This document shows, piece by piece, positions 1 to 8,205 of a stretch of 50,338 nucleotides of DNA. Within the stretch, counting starts at the first letter, position 1; every line of letters begins with the position of its first letter. Source of the stretch: a virus; IMG/VR virus record IMGVR_UViG_3300037875_000491, positions 1 through 50,338 of that record. One strand, written 5' to 3'. The notes beneath the pieces are model-generated. The model saw only the letters and a list, made by a program, of their open reading frames with translations. It searched no databases and was not told the origin of the DNA. The translations under genes were made by a program, and so were the position numbers.

Positions 1-3000
1 TAACTACGGAGGCCTTCAATGGTTTTCATCCCAAGACGGAAAGCCTCCTTCTGGGCGTTGCCCGAGATGGCGAGGATATCTTCTCCTTGCCCGCCGTGAG
101 TTAGTTCATGGGTGATGGTGCTTTTTACTCGTGCGTTTAGCAGGGAGAGGTCATCACGAGTGAAGGCGTCAGACAAAGCCACATCAACAACTATCATACG
201 CTGGCGACCGCCTTCGTCATCACCCATGCGAGTCTGACCAGATGAGGCAAACTTGCTGTCTTTGGCGAAGGCGGTGCTTGGCTCAACACCCAATTTTACC
301 ACAATAGCATTTACACCTTCGGCTTTGAGAGTCTCTGGAACCTTTGGCTGACCATAGCCGCCATAGCCAAAACCGTCTAAGTCATTCTTGTTTGCCCTAA
401 AGCGATGGGGAACTCTTGGTTCTCCGTCATAAGCATCTAGGTGTGCCGTAATCCTCTTCATTATCTCTCGTGATATTTGAGTGGCTTCATTCTCAAACTT
501 GGCTTCGTTGAGGATTTCTTCTTTTATCATTCTTCGGAGAATGTTTTGGATGCTTTCTTTTTGTTGCCCGAGAACATGATCAAGGACTTTCTTGCCCGCA
601 GCCGCACCTTGGTTGATTACAATCTGTGCGAAATTCTCCACCAACTCCTCTTCGTTCTCTGGGTTCGCTCCGTGAGCATCCACATAAGCGTGCCCTAGTT
701 CATGATATAGCGTCAAGGCGGCTTCTGTCTCGTCTTCAACTTTATCAGCAAGCACGAAGATGGGGGAAGCATAGGTTCCGTTGATATAGCGAGCGACATG
801 GTTATCTACTCCGTCGCCCTCGATGAACACGATCATAATGGACCCAAGTCCAAGTGCTCCAGCGAGTTCTTGAGCAGACCCAAAGGCCTCCTCATACGCC
901 TCCATAGACAGAAGGCTGGGGTCCTCGTTCGGAGCATAATCCCAAGCGGGGTGATACTCACTAGTGGAGGAGCCCATTTGATAATAGTCATCTACCTGCC
1001 TGAACCCTTCTGGCTCACCCATCTCCTCCTTGATCATTTGTCGGAGTGTGTTTTGGATGCTTTCTTTTTGTTGCCCGAAAGATGGGGCGTCAACGAAGAT
1101 GTCCTTTTTCGCAAAGGCGTCGTTGATGGCTTCTACTTTTTGCCTACTGATATCACCGTCGGAATACATCTTATCACGAACCTTCATCCACTCTTTAGCC
1201 ATATGAGTGAAGGTCTCTTTGGAGGCGATGTTATTATAGAGGGCATGCCAGAGCAATCCGGGGAAAATCTGACTGTAATTATAATCGTCAAAGATTTCGG
1301 GCATAACATCAAACAAGGTGCGAATGTGCTTATCCGTTAGAGACTTGTTCTTCCAGAGGTTCGCCATCAACTGACCGAGGTGACTGCCTTCGGGTCCGGA
1401 CTGTGCGTAGTCGGCGCTCCCCATAAAGGAGACTATCTCATCCATAAACTCTGGGGGTATGTTTTCCAGTTTGACTAAATGCTTGAGGGTTTTGAAATCC
1501 TTCTTGACCTCGGCATTTTCATCAAATATAATATCGGCTAATGCCTCATCGTCTATACTAGGATTGCCGAGGGCAGCGAGAGATCGGGCGAGAAGGTCGT
1601 CGGCATCATTGGCAAGTGCTCTCCCGAAGAAACCAGCCCACCTGTTGATCGTCTCGATTGGTGTGTTAGGATTCTTGAGGGCAGCAGCAGATGCCGAGAC
1701 ATAAGAGCCTCCGAGGAACATCTCGGCAATCTTAGCCAGCACCTCGGGTGGGGTATTTAAGTTTTTTCCTAATGCTAATTGGACGGTTTCATCAACCACC
1801 ATGCCGGCGGCGGCAATCTTTCCAAGTTCTTCCGAGGATATTCCGGGGTTGGAAGCGATGGCAGCAAGTATTTCGGAGTTATCATTCTTGATAGCGGTGT
1901 CTATATAGCCACGAAGAAGTTCCATCGGAACATTAGGATGTTCCAGTATCGATTCCATTACCTTGCCGGCTATTAGAGGATTGTTATCTGTTCTTTTTGA
2001 CGCAAACTTGAAAATATGAGCAAGCATTTCAGAGGTTAGGTTCATGTTGCCAGCGGAGTTGCTCGATCCATTAGGCCCGACACCCTCGATGGCATCGTAG
2101 AGTATATCCAGTGCGTCGTATTGGTCTATCTCTATCCCAGGAGATTTATCATCCTTGCCGATATCAGAAGCGAAGTCCTTAGTGAGTGCCTTGATTGCGT
2201 CCCATAGTTTTTCTTCGGGAGCGTTGGGGCTTTGGAGGATTCTGGTGACGGCAAGTTTGTTGTCGCTGTATAGCCGATTCTCAATCGTAGCAACATGTTC
2301 CAAGCCTGCTGTGCTCGTAAAGAAGCCTTGGCAGGTTTCGGCGTGATGAACAATGCCCCCGCACTCAATATCTACAACGGCTTCTATCCCCAAGGAGCGC
2401 AGGAGAGCGTTGGCGGTGATGGTCTTCTTCTTGCCGGAGACTTGATCCAGTTCTAACACAGCAGAGGTTGCCATGACAAGATCATATAGTTTTTCTGACT
2501 TAGAGGAGCCGCCGGTTTCACGATCTGATGTAACAGCATATCGCCGGATCGTCTCGGGGTCGGTCAGCCACTCGGCAGCGGAGATCTTTCTGGAGCCATC
2601 ATCTGTTCCTTCCCATTGAGGATCTATATCTCCGTCTGGGTCAAACTGGATAGTGGGCTCATTCAGGATGGGGTATGTTTTGGCAAACAGTTTCATCGCA
2701 GCCGCTGGGCTTTTGGCGGATGTGCCTGTCTTATCTGTGCCAAGCCACAAGACTTTATTGGGATTCTTGATTTTTAGAAGATGACCAAACTTTCTTTCTG
2801 ATGCGAATATCTGGTTTTTCTTTGCTCCCTGTAAGGTCTTGTCGGTGAAGTGCCACCCGTAGATGCCGGCAGGAGTATTGAAAGATGTGGTAGGGTTGAT
2901 GCCTACTTTGTTTAGATCAGAGAAGGTGATGAGATGATTCCCGTCACCGATGGCTTTCTTGATGATGTCAGCTTTTGGGTGTTTATCAATTCGAAGTTCT

Positions 3001-3053
3001 TCTTCTATGACTTCCGCAATCATCTCTTTTAATAAAGATTTGGTGAGTTTCAA
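1..3053 (-). CDS. Multidomain polyprotein with repeated N-terminal-type tags and two HExxH protease domains (3' end outside window)
   Basis: One frame stays open for 1017 codons to the window edge. I place the start at TTG 3053-3051: GAGGAAC lies about 8 bases upstream and the only upstream in-frame codon of note is the primase stop. Layout: tag MKLTKSLLKEMIAEVIEEEL (1-20); a domain with FNTPAGIYGW (58-67) and, near 217-250, VVD followed by GGIVHH, a pattern I associate with ADP-ribosyltransferase-like phage domains (tentative); helical repeats of NPNTP type (about 345-540); a second tag FGQQKESIQN...MIKEEM (659-678); a protease-like domain with HELGH (784-788) and acidic third-ligand candidates E803/E806; a third tag LGQQKESIQN...MIKEEI (828-847); a second protease-like domain with HELTH (982-986). 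The zincin calls rest on motifs. Head packaging and cleavage are inference. The C-terminus is not visible. Confidence 0.8.
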   Translation of the reverse strand, partial: MKLTKSLLKEMIAEVIEEELRIDKHPKADIIKKAIGDGNHLITFSDLNKVGINPTTSFNTPAGIYGWHFTDKTLQGAKKNQIFASERKFGHLLKIKNPNKVLWLGTDKTGTSAKSPAAAMKLFAKTYPILNEPTIQFDPDGDIDPQWEGTDDGSRKISAAEWLTDPETIRRYAVTSDRETGGSSKSEKLYDLVMATSAVLELDQVSGKKKTITANALLRSLGIEAVVDIECGGIVHHAETCQGFFTSTAGLEHVATIENRLYSDNKLAVTRILQSPNAPEEKLWDAIKALTKDFASDIGKDDKSPGIEIDQYDALDILYDAIEGVGPNGSSNSAGNMNLTSEMLAHIFKFASKRTDNNPLIAGKVMESILEHPNVPMELLRGYIDTAIKNDNSEILAAIASNPGISSEELGKIAAAGMVVDETVQLALGKNLNTPPEVLAKIAEMFLGGSYVSASAAALKNPNTPIETINRWAGFFGRALANDADDLLARSLAALGNPSIDDEALADIIFDENAEVKKDFKTLKHLVKLENIPPEFMDEIVSFMGSADYAQSGPEGSHLGQLMANLWKNKSLTDKHIRTLFDVMPEIFDDYNYSQIFPGLLWHALYNNIASKETFTHMAKEWMKVRDKMYSDGDISRQKVEAINDAFAKKDIFVDAPSFGQQKESIQNTLRQMIKEEMGEPEGFRQVDDYYQMGSSTSEYHPAWDYAPNEDPSLLSMEAYEEAFGSAQELAGALGLGSIMIVFIEGDGVDNHVARYINGTYASPIFVLADKVEDETEAALTLYHELGHAYVDAHGANPENEEELVENFAQIVINQGAAAGKKVLDHVLGQQKESIQNILRRMIKEEILNEAKFENEATQISREIMKRITAHLDAYDGEPRVPHRFRANKNDLDGFGYGGYGQPKVPETLKAEGVNAIVVKLGVEPSTAFAKDSKFASSGQTRMGDDEGGRQRMIVVDVALSDAFTRDDLSLLNARVKSTITHELTHGGQGEDILAISGNAQKEAFRLGMKTIEGLRS
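514..573. repeat. Direct repeat copy B encoding the internal tag
   Basis: This 60-base segment matches 1021-1080 at 51 of 60 positions without gaps. Bases 542-571 are identical to 1049-1078 over 30 bases. It encodes the tag that precedes the HELTH domain of the polyprotein. Confidence 0.85.
1021..1080. repeat. Direct repeat copy A encoding the internal tag
   Basis: This is the partner of 514-573, offset by 507 bases and in the same reading frame. It encodes the tag that precedes the HELGH domain. The exact 30-base core indicates recent duplication or recombination between the two tag copies, since similar residues alone would not require identical codons. Confidence 0.85.
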
Positions 3054-3065
3054 AATTGTCGTTCC

Positions 3066-4013
3066 TCATGCCATTAAAGCGATCTTGAATAAATAGGCGT
3101 CAGAATCAATAAACGGCGCTTTGTCTTTGCGCTCGTGGAATACATCCGGCGGCATCTCGCCAATATCTTTATGTCCTGAGGTGTCCATCAGGCGAACTTC
3201 TATATCGTAAGCCAGCAAAGCCTTCACAAGTTTCATGGCTTTCTTGTGAGCGTCGTTGTCCAATCCTAGCAGGACTGGTGTATCGTTCATTACTATCTTC
3301 CTGAAAAGTTTACTGTCTTCCCGTAGGGTTGAGCCGAGAAGTGGGATGCTGTTTTCGCCGGCAACGATTGCGTCAAAGACGCCCTCTACTAAGGTCACCT
3401 CTCGTTCCCAGTCAATCAGGAGTTCATTAAATATAATATCTTTGTTCCCTGGTCCGTTCAAATACGGAGGCCAAACGCTAGGATCATATGTGCGGGACGT
3501 GAAAAAGTTACAATAACCTTCGTCGTCGAATGATGGGAGAATAATCCTGTTTTTATATTCGCCGGAAGCGCAGAAGCCAATCTTCCAAAACAGAATGTCT
3601 TTCCCTACAACGGCACGTTTGCGGAGATAGTTTAGCGGGACTCTTGCAGATGCAGGATGAGTTCGCCCTGTAAGCGTTTGAAACTCATTTGGAAGGTCAA
3701 TTCGCTGGCTGGTTTCTTCTTGCTTCGCAAAGAGGTTGTCTAGGTCGCCTAACTCAATATCGGCGTCAAACTCTTTCCATCTATGGATGTGACTTACGTC
3801 ACCCCAACGCCTGACAAGGCGTCGTAAATTTTTGGTCCGCCAATCGCATGCCCAGCACTTGCCGACATTCTTGTCAAAGTTAACAGATAGTTTACGTTTG
3901 TGATGGCCGCAGCATCGAGAAGGATAAAGATATTCCTTGCCTTGGCGCTGAGCGCTGCCAAGGATTTCATCTAGGATTCTTTTCTTTTTGGCTGAGGCTG
4001 GGTCTTTGAACAA
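3066..4013 (-). CDS. DNA primase, zinc-finger plus TOPRIM type
   Basis: The 315-residue product resembles a DnaG/T7 gp4-type primase without a helicase domain. A zinc-ribbon candidate uses C35, H38, C53 and C56 (CxxH then CxxC). The TOPRIM signature is VEGVFDAI, with E210 and D214, followed by the acidic motif LDNDA with D252 and D254. Such enzymes make RNA primers for lagging-strand synthesis. The chain ends soon after the TOPRIM fold, so the replicative helicase must be encoded elsewhere. The start codon is TTG, directly abutting the TAA of the upstream phosphatase gene, which suggests translational coupling. The TGA stop lies 12 bases before the polyprotein TTG. The alternative, a TOPRIM nuclease, is less likely because of the zinc ribbon. 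Confidence 0.88.
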   Translation of the reverse strand: MFKDPASAKKKRILDEILGSAQRQGKEYLYPSRCCGHHKRKLSVNFDKNVGKCWACDWRTKNLRRLVRRWGDVSHIHRWKEFDADIELGDLDNLFAKQEETSQRIDLPNEFQTLTGRTHPASARVPLNYLRKRAVVGKDILFWKIGFCASGEYKNRIILPSFDDEGYCNFFTSRTYDPSVWPPYLNGPGNKDIIFNELLIDWEREVTLVEGVFDAIVAGENSIPLLGSTLREDSKLFRKIVMNDTPVLLGLDNDAHKKAMKLVKALLAYDIEVRLMDTSGHKDIGEMPPDVFHERKDKAPFIDSDAYLFKIALMA

Positions 4014-4619
4014 TTAGAATCCGTATTGCTGAAGTTGCTTAATCGTATTATCCACGTTGTTTGGATCATGTTTAATAGCGACGCCACCGCCTTCTCTGAA
4101 CTCGTTGACGTATTTGTCTCGGTCGTCAATCAGAAGACCTTGTTTTCCGTTGTGTTTCCCGTAGGACTTCTTGCTGTCAGCTAAGTTGACTTTTTCAGCC
4201 GGGACACCCAGTTCACGCTCAACCCACATCCGCTTGCCGACTTTTGAACCTTCAGCCATCGGGGCTGATAGAACTTCTAGTCCTGGGATGTCTTTAATGT
4301 AGTCCCATAATTTCTTTCCGCCGTTTTCCCAGCCAAGGTTGGCCCAGAGATCAACGTCGTTCTCCACGAGACGATACATATAATCTCGAATCCGTAGATT
4401 ACGAGATAGGCTGCCCTCTTGGTCAGAACGGGCAATATGCCATTTATTTATTTCTACGTCCCAACCGCCAATCTCTTTGGCTCCTGAGCGGGCAATCTTG
4501 TGAAGCGGGTGTTCTGGTTGGTGTTCCAGTTTCCTCATCATCTCATTCATGTATTTTAAAACACCGCCCTCAAAATTGACTAGGACGCCATCCATATCGA
4601 CAAACAGTTGATAACTCAT
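4014..4619 (-). CDS. HAD-superfamily phosphatase, 5'-nucleotidase-like
   Basis: The 201-residue protein has the HAD motif I VDMDGVLVNF near its start (nucleophile D8, acid/base D10), a motif II serine in LSAP (S118), and motif IV LLIDDRDK (D165, D166). This fits a Mg-dependent phosphohydrolase of the 5'(3')-deoxyribonucleotidase type, or another small HAD phosphatase. Its place among replication genes suggests nucleotide or nucleic-acid 5'/3'-end metabolism; the substrate cannot be read from sequence. I chose ATG 4619 because GGAGGGAG lies a few bases upstream. A GTG at 4640 would add seven residues but places the ribosome site inside the gene. The stop abuts the primase start. Confidence 0.83.
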   Translation of the reverse strand: MSYQLFVDMDGVLVNFEGGVLKYMNEMMRKLEHQPEHPLHKIARSGAKEIGGWDVEINKWHIARSDQEGSLSRNLRIRDYMYRLVENDVDLWANLGWENGGKKLWDYIKDIPGLEVLSAPMAEGSKVGKRMWVERELGVPAEKVNLADSKKSYGKHNGKQGLLIDDRDKYVNEFREGGGVAIKHDPNNVDNTIKQLQQYGF

Positions 4620-4641
4620 AACAGTATCTCCCTCCATCACT

Positions 4642-4669
4642 ATAATAGCACGGATTAGGAGATGGTCAA
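4642..4669 (-). promoter_or_regulatory. Candidate sigma70-like promoter before the HAD phosphatase gene
   Basis: On the minus strand TTGACC (4669-4664) is followed after 16 bases by TATTAT (4647-4642). Predicted initiation near 4635 would leave the ribosome site close to the 5' end of the transcript, which weakens the call. It lies in the only gap between the 122-residue gene and the phosphatase and primase genes. Confidence 0.4.
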
Positions 4670-4678
4670 GAAGTTTTT

Positions 4679-5047
4679 TTAATTTTCTTTTGCGTCAAGA
4701 TAGGCGGCGATGGCCATCTTTTGCTTTTTCTTTTTTGATTTGCCCTTGAATTGTGGGGCGTCGGAGGTGCGAAAATCCTTGACATATTCACCGGCTGTGG
4801 CATCCTTATCCAATTTTTCTTTAACCTGTAGTTCGATATTTTCTTCGCCCGGAGCAGGTTGTGAATCGTCGGGCAATTTAGCAACTGCGGCTCTGAGACC
4901 ATCAGCTACTTTCATCGCTTCTTCTTTTGGTAGTTGATATATCTGTTGCATCAAAGCTTGAACTTTTTCTTCCCTCTCGGAACCATCCATCTGTTCTTGC
5001 AATTGCTCTTTTATGAGATTTCGGATTATATCTTGTGTCAACTTCAT
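4679..5047 (-). CDS. Small tagged phage protein, N-terminus like the polyprotein
   Basis: The 122-residue protein begins MKLTQDIIRNLIKEQLQEQ, which resembles the first residues of the polyprotein at 3053 and its internal tags. The middle is charged and helical. The C-terminal part has FKGKSKKKKQKMAIAAYL, a lysine-rich stretch followed by a short helix that I associate with small proteins of uncultured marine phages. No enzyme motif is visible. The shared N-terminus suggests it goes to the same place as the polyprotein, possibly the prohead interior, and the basic segment could bind DNA; both are inference. It lies 15 bases after the resolvase gene, and I see no strong ribosome site. Confidence 0.75.
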   Translation of the reverse strand: MKLTQDIIRNLIKEQLQEQMDGSEREEKVQALMQQIYQLPKEEAMKVADGLRAAVAKLPDDSQPAPGEENIELQVKEKLDKDATAGEYVKDFRTSDAPQFKGKSKKKKQKMAIAAYLDAKEN

Positions 5048-5062
5048 ATATTAAATAGAAGG

Positions 5063-5641
5063 TCAATCAACTAAAACTATTTTTTCCGTTAGGAAGCCTT
5101 TGTTATCTTTGTTCCGCAATAAGAACTCTCCGGCTCGGGCTATGACAATTGCATCGGCTTTATCATCGGTACCCTTTTTATAGTTCTTTCCGCCACGGGC
5201 CATTTCGTATTTGAAGGATGTCTTTTCTTTTTCGATTACCGCATCAATTACCATCTTTTTTCTCTGCGGACCTTTAGTCCCCCGTGGGAAGGACAGTCCG
5301 TAAAGAGATCTGGCGGTATTTACGTTTATATAGGTCGGAGGGAAATCGAAACATTCGTAACAAAGCCACGATACAATTCCGTTAAACTTGGCTAGTTTGA
5401 TAATTGTGTCTGCCCTGGACTTGCCCGGCATAAATCTCTTCAGCGCTGTTTCAATAAACAAGTCTTGGATATTATATCCTGCCCGAAGTGTGTAAAGTTC
5501 GGCACCAATAAACTCAGCTTTTTCAAAAGTAGTTTCGAGCTTTGAAATATCCCAGCCATCTGACTTGACGAGAGATCGAGTCTCTTTGTTAATAACTGCT
5601 ACTCCAACCATTGTAGTTGAAATGTCTAATCCGAGTATCAT
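5063..5641 (-). CDS. RuvC-like Holliday junction resolvase / RNase H-fold nuclease
   Basis: The 192-residue protein starts with LGLDISTT, the first RuvC/RNase H-fold strand, with catalytic D6. It continues with FIETALKRF (E64) and ends the fold with TDDKADAIVIARA (D159, D160 and D163 as metal ligands). This pattern fits a Mg-dependent RuvC-like resolvase that cuts branched DNA during recombination or before packaging, the job done by endonuclease VII in T4. It is close to the length of bacterial RuvC (about 170-190). It sits between virion genes and the phosphatase/primase group. The 12-base gap upstream contains TATACT but no clear ribosome site, so initiation may be weak or coupled. Confidence 0.83.
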   Translation of the reverse strand: MILGLDISTTMVGVAVINKETRSLVKSDGWDISKLETTFEKAEFIGAELYTLRAGYNIQDLFIETALKRFMPGKSRADTIIKLAKFNGIVSWLCYECFDFPPTYINVNTARSLYGLSFPRGTKGPQRKKMVIDAVIEKEKTSFKYEMARGGKNYKKGTDDKADAIVIARAGEFLLRNKDNKGFLTEKIVLVD

Positions 5642-5653
5642 AGTTATAGTATA

Positions 5654-7048
5654 TCAGAAGTCCATCTTTAATTTAAATGTAAAAGCATCTGATTCTTTCT
5701 TTAGGACCGGGTTTGCAAGTTTTGCTACAGCAATTAAGTTCTTGTCCTCATCGTAAATCCCAAGCTTACTGATGAAAACTTGTTTCTCAAAAGATTCTTC
5801 ATAGTTATGATATTCGCTCTGGATTGTGTTTTTTATAGGAACCTGCTTGGGCTCGATATAAGAAGCGCTATTGTAATAAGAAGTGTCTTGCCATTCAGCA
5901 TGAGAAGAACTTACCCAAGTAGGATTTTGAGAATTGTTTACTTCACCGGATTTTGCTTGGGCAAACATTGTTTTCGTTGGAACCTTGTTAGTACCTCGGA
6001 AACTCATGCGGAATAAACTTGCCGAGGGATAGTAATTTCTATTTTCCTGTGTTCCGTGCCTTTGTCCCAAGGCTCCTGATCGGTAAGATCCAAAGTACAG
6101 CCAACTAGCCACGTCCTGCTGGGCGACACCAGTTGAAACCCTAGTGCCAGTATATGCATCTCTAGCAAATTGGTTTGCTGTTGTGCCATCATTTGGTCCT
6201 ACCGGTGCGGAAGATGTCAAGAGAATAAACCCTTCATCATATAAAGCCATCCCAACGACAGATCCGCTGGCATAGCCCATGGTCGAAATCAACTCACCAT
6301 TTTTGCGAATATCTTTCGCCTCATCAAGCAACGACCCTGTATAATAAAATTTCAGACTTATAGAACCTTTTTCTATACCTGAGCCGAAAAAGATAGAAGG
6401 GATACTAATAAGATTTACAGACCCAGTTACAAGCCCAGAACCTATGTCTAGTCCCTCTGATCCCGTACCCACTATCGAATAATCATAAACGGGACTGTAT
6501 CTTTTATAATCGTTTATTGTTGTTCCCAGGGCTATCATTCTTTTTCTATATCGGAAATATAGATCGGTTTCTTGTTCCCTTGCTAAGTTGTCGTCGCCGA
6601 GTTCAAAGGAATCATGCTTTGTCGGGAGTGCATGGGGAAAGATATACTCTCTTGCTATGCTAGAGGTTAAAGGGTATGCTCCTTCTAAAAATGTTCCATA
6701 GTCTTGCTGGGCAGACTGTGCCGAGGTAATGTTTTTAAATGTATTATAGTTTCCATCTTTTACTAGGTACGATTGAACAGAATATGTCCAATTGTAGGGC
6801 GTGTCGATAGTTCTGTCACCGTCTGAATACGGGTAGGGACCGCTGCTCCCGAGATGTCCCGATAAGGCAGATATTCTATTGACATTTAATTCGTATAAGC
6901 TGATGCTGCCTGTGGGGATGTTACCACCCTTAAAGCTTTCGTTGTTAACATAGGTACTTCCACTATACATAGTGAAGTCATACTCTGGGTGTGTCTCCAG
7001 AGTGTTGTTGAATATGTCTTCTGAACCGAATTTGTGGAGGTATGACAC
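5654..7048 (-). CDS. Virion structural protein with shared C-terminal module (464 residues)
   Basis: The protein is rich in S, G, T, Y and N, as is usual for beta-rich tail or fibre components, with no enzymatic motif. Its last 41 residues, with GIYDEDKNLIAVAKL and a C-terminal KLKMDF, match the end of the 377-residue protein encoded just upstream (GLYSANNELLAVAKL, ending RVRLDY). The two are paralogues or share an assembly module. The start is GTG 7048 with a strong GGAGGTGG about 10 bases upstream. It is the last gene of the virion block and follows its paralogue by 12 bases. A baseplate- or tail-associated role is inferred from position. Confidence 0.8.
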   Translation of the reverse strand: MSYLHKFGSEDIFNNTLETHPEYDFTMYSGSTYVNNESFKGGNIPTGSISLYELNVNRISALSGHLGSSGPYPYSDGDRTIDTPYNWTYSVQSYLVKDGNYNTFKNITSAQSAQQDYGTFLEGAYPLTSSIAREYIFPHALPTKHDSFELGDDNLAREQETDLYFRYRKRMIALGTTINDYKRYSPVYDYSIVGTGSEGLDIGSGLVTGSVNLISIPSIFFGSGIEKGSISLKFYYTGSLLDEAKDIRKNGELISTMGYASGSVVGMALYDEGFILLTSSAPVGPNDGTTANQFARDAYTGTRVSTGVAQQDVASWLYFGSYRSGALGQRHGTQENRNYYPSASLFRMSFRGTNKVPTKTMFAQAKSGEVNNSQNPTWVSSSHAEWQDTSYYNSASYIEPKQVPIKNTIQSEYHNYEESFEKQVFISKLGIYDEDKNLIAVAKLANPVLKKESDAFTFKLKMDF

Positions 7049-7060
7049 TGGCCACCTCCG

Positions 7061-8194
7061 TTAATAGTCTAGTCTAACTCTTAGTGTGAACTCGTTAGAT
7101 GGTGTCTTTTTGAGCGGTTCGCTAAGTTTTGCAACAGCGAGCAGTTCATTGTTAGCGCTATACAACCCAACGGTTGTGATATAAGAGATTGGCTCATCTC
7201 TTCGTGACTCCTTAACCCTTATCTGACTTTGGGAAAGATAGGTTGGAGCGCTGCTATAGTTAAACTCGTTAGCATTTGCCCGGCAGAAATAAATGGTAGA
7301 ATTTAGTTCTGTAGTGTTAGTAAAATAAACATCTTGCAGTCGGTTTCGGATAGCGTCTGCGGCTCCGGAGATTGAAGAACTAACAAGAAGCCTTTCTACG
7401 CCCCAGCCGGCAGGTCCAGAAGAAGCGGTTGTCATAATAATCTGACCACCGGTTTCGTTGTTGACCATAGTGTTTTTACATATGCCACCACTAGCGACAA
7501 CCTTAAACAGAGAAGAAGTTAAAACCGCAATACCGGCTTGATAAAAGATAAGTCCGACAGCTTTTTCGCCCTCAAATGGTCTAGCGGTGTTTGCGCCGGT
7601 GTCGGCGCTTGTTCCTGTAGCATACAATATGTTATACTCACCGGCTGGTGAGTTTGTCTTAAAGCTATTTGTTGTGCTATAAGTATCTCTGACTCTAGCT
7701 GTTACTTCGGTGTGTCCAATTCCCGTACTTCCGGTTGGGTTGAGATTGAAGTCCATCCGGAAACTACCTTTTTGAATTTCATCTTTTGTCAACAACCTTG
7801 AGAAGTTAAAGAAGAAACATTCTTGTAGTTTAGATCCGTCCGATAAATCGCCGTCTTCGTCAAACTGTCGGATACTTCCTGTCTGATCGTGACCGACGAG
7901 AACTTGGGCCAGAGTGTTGTACATCTGAAGCTTCTGTCTGTTTTGCGTGCTTTTTGAACCGGATACAGCAGAGCCAGAAGAATATCCTACCGTAATATCA
8001 AAAATATGATTTGCCGAAGAGCTTAGGTATGGATAATCATACACACTCTGGAACATCCCATGGGAATAGTTTTTGATGTTTAGGTCGGAATAAGTTCCCG
8101 TAGTAATTGTTCCCGTGATCGGGATCGCTTCATGAAGTTTTGTTCTGGTCGCTTGTGTATCGGTGCCCAAAAGTGTTTTAAATGACGTAGCCAT
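7061..8194 (-). CDS. Virion structural protein with shared C-terminal module (377 residues)
   Basis: The protein begins MATSFKTLLGTDTQATRTKL and is rich in S, T and G. The middle (FFFNFSRLLTKDEIQKGSFRMDF) leads to a C-terminal module at about 336-377 with TTVGLYSANNELLAVAKLS and a terminal LDY, shared with the 464-residue neighbour. I have seen this ending in structural proteins of uncultured marine phages, without a settled role. The ribosome site is AAGGAAAAAAC before ATG 8194. It lies 11 bases after the 347-residue gene and 12 before the 464-residue gene, so the three are probably co-expressed and may form one substructure. Confidence 0.8.
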   Translation of the reverse strand: MATSFKTLLGTDTQATRTKLHEAIPITGTITTGTYSDLNIKNYSHGMFQSVYDYPYLSSSANHIFDITVGYSSGSAVSGSKSTQNRQKLQMYNTLAQVLVGHDQTGSIRQFDEDGDLSDGSKLQECFFFNFSRLLTKDEIQKGSFRMDFNLNPTGSTGIGHTEVTARVRDTYSTTNSFKTNSPAGEYNILYATGTSADTGANTARPFEGEKAVGLIFYQAGIAVLTSSLFKVVASGGICKNTMVNNETGGQIIMTTASSGPAGWGVERLLVSSSISGAADAIRNRLQDVYFTNTTELNSTIYFCRANANEFNYSSAPTYLSQSQIRVKESRRDEPISYITTVGLYSANNELLAVAKLSEPLKKTPSNEFTLRVRLDY

Positions 8195-8205
8195 GTTTTT
8201 TCCTT

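Noticed and set aside
798-1340. Plus-strand open frame of 180 codons
   Set aside because: It is antisense to the polyprotein, has no ribosome site, and its protein has no recognisable motif.
2132-2368. Short minus-strand frame inside the polyprotein region
   Set aside because: It lies in another frame of the long continuous polyprotein frame, which has in-frame motifs on both sides and no stop.
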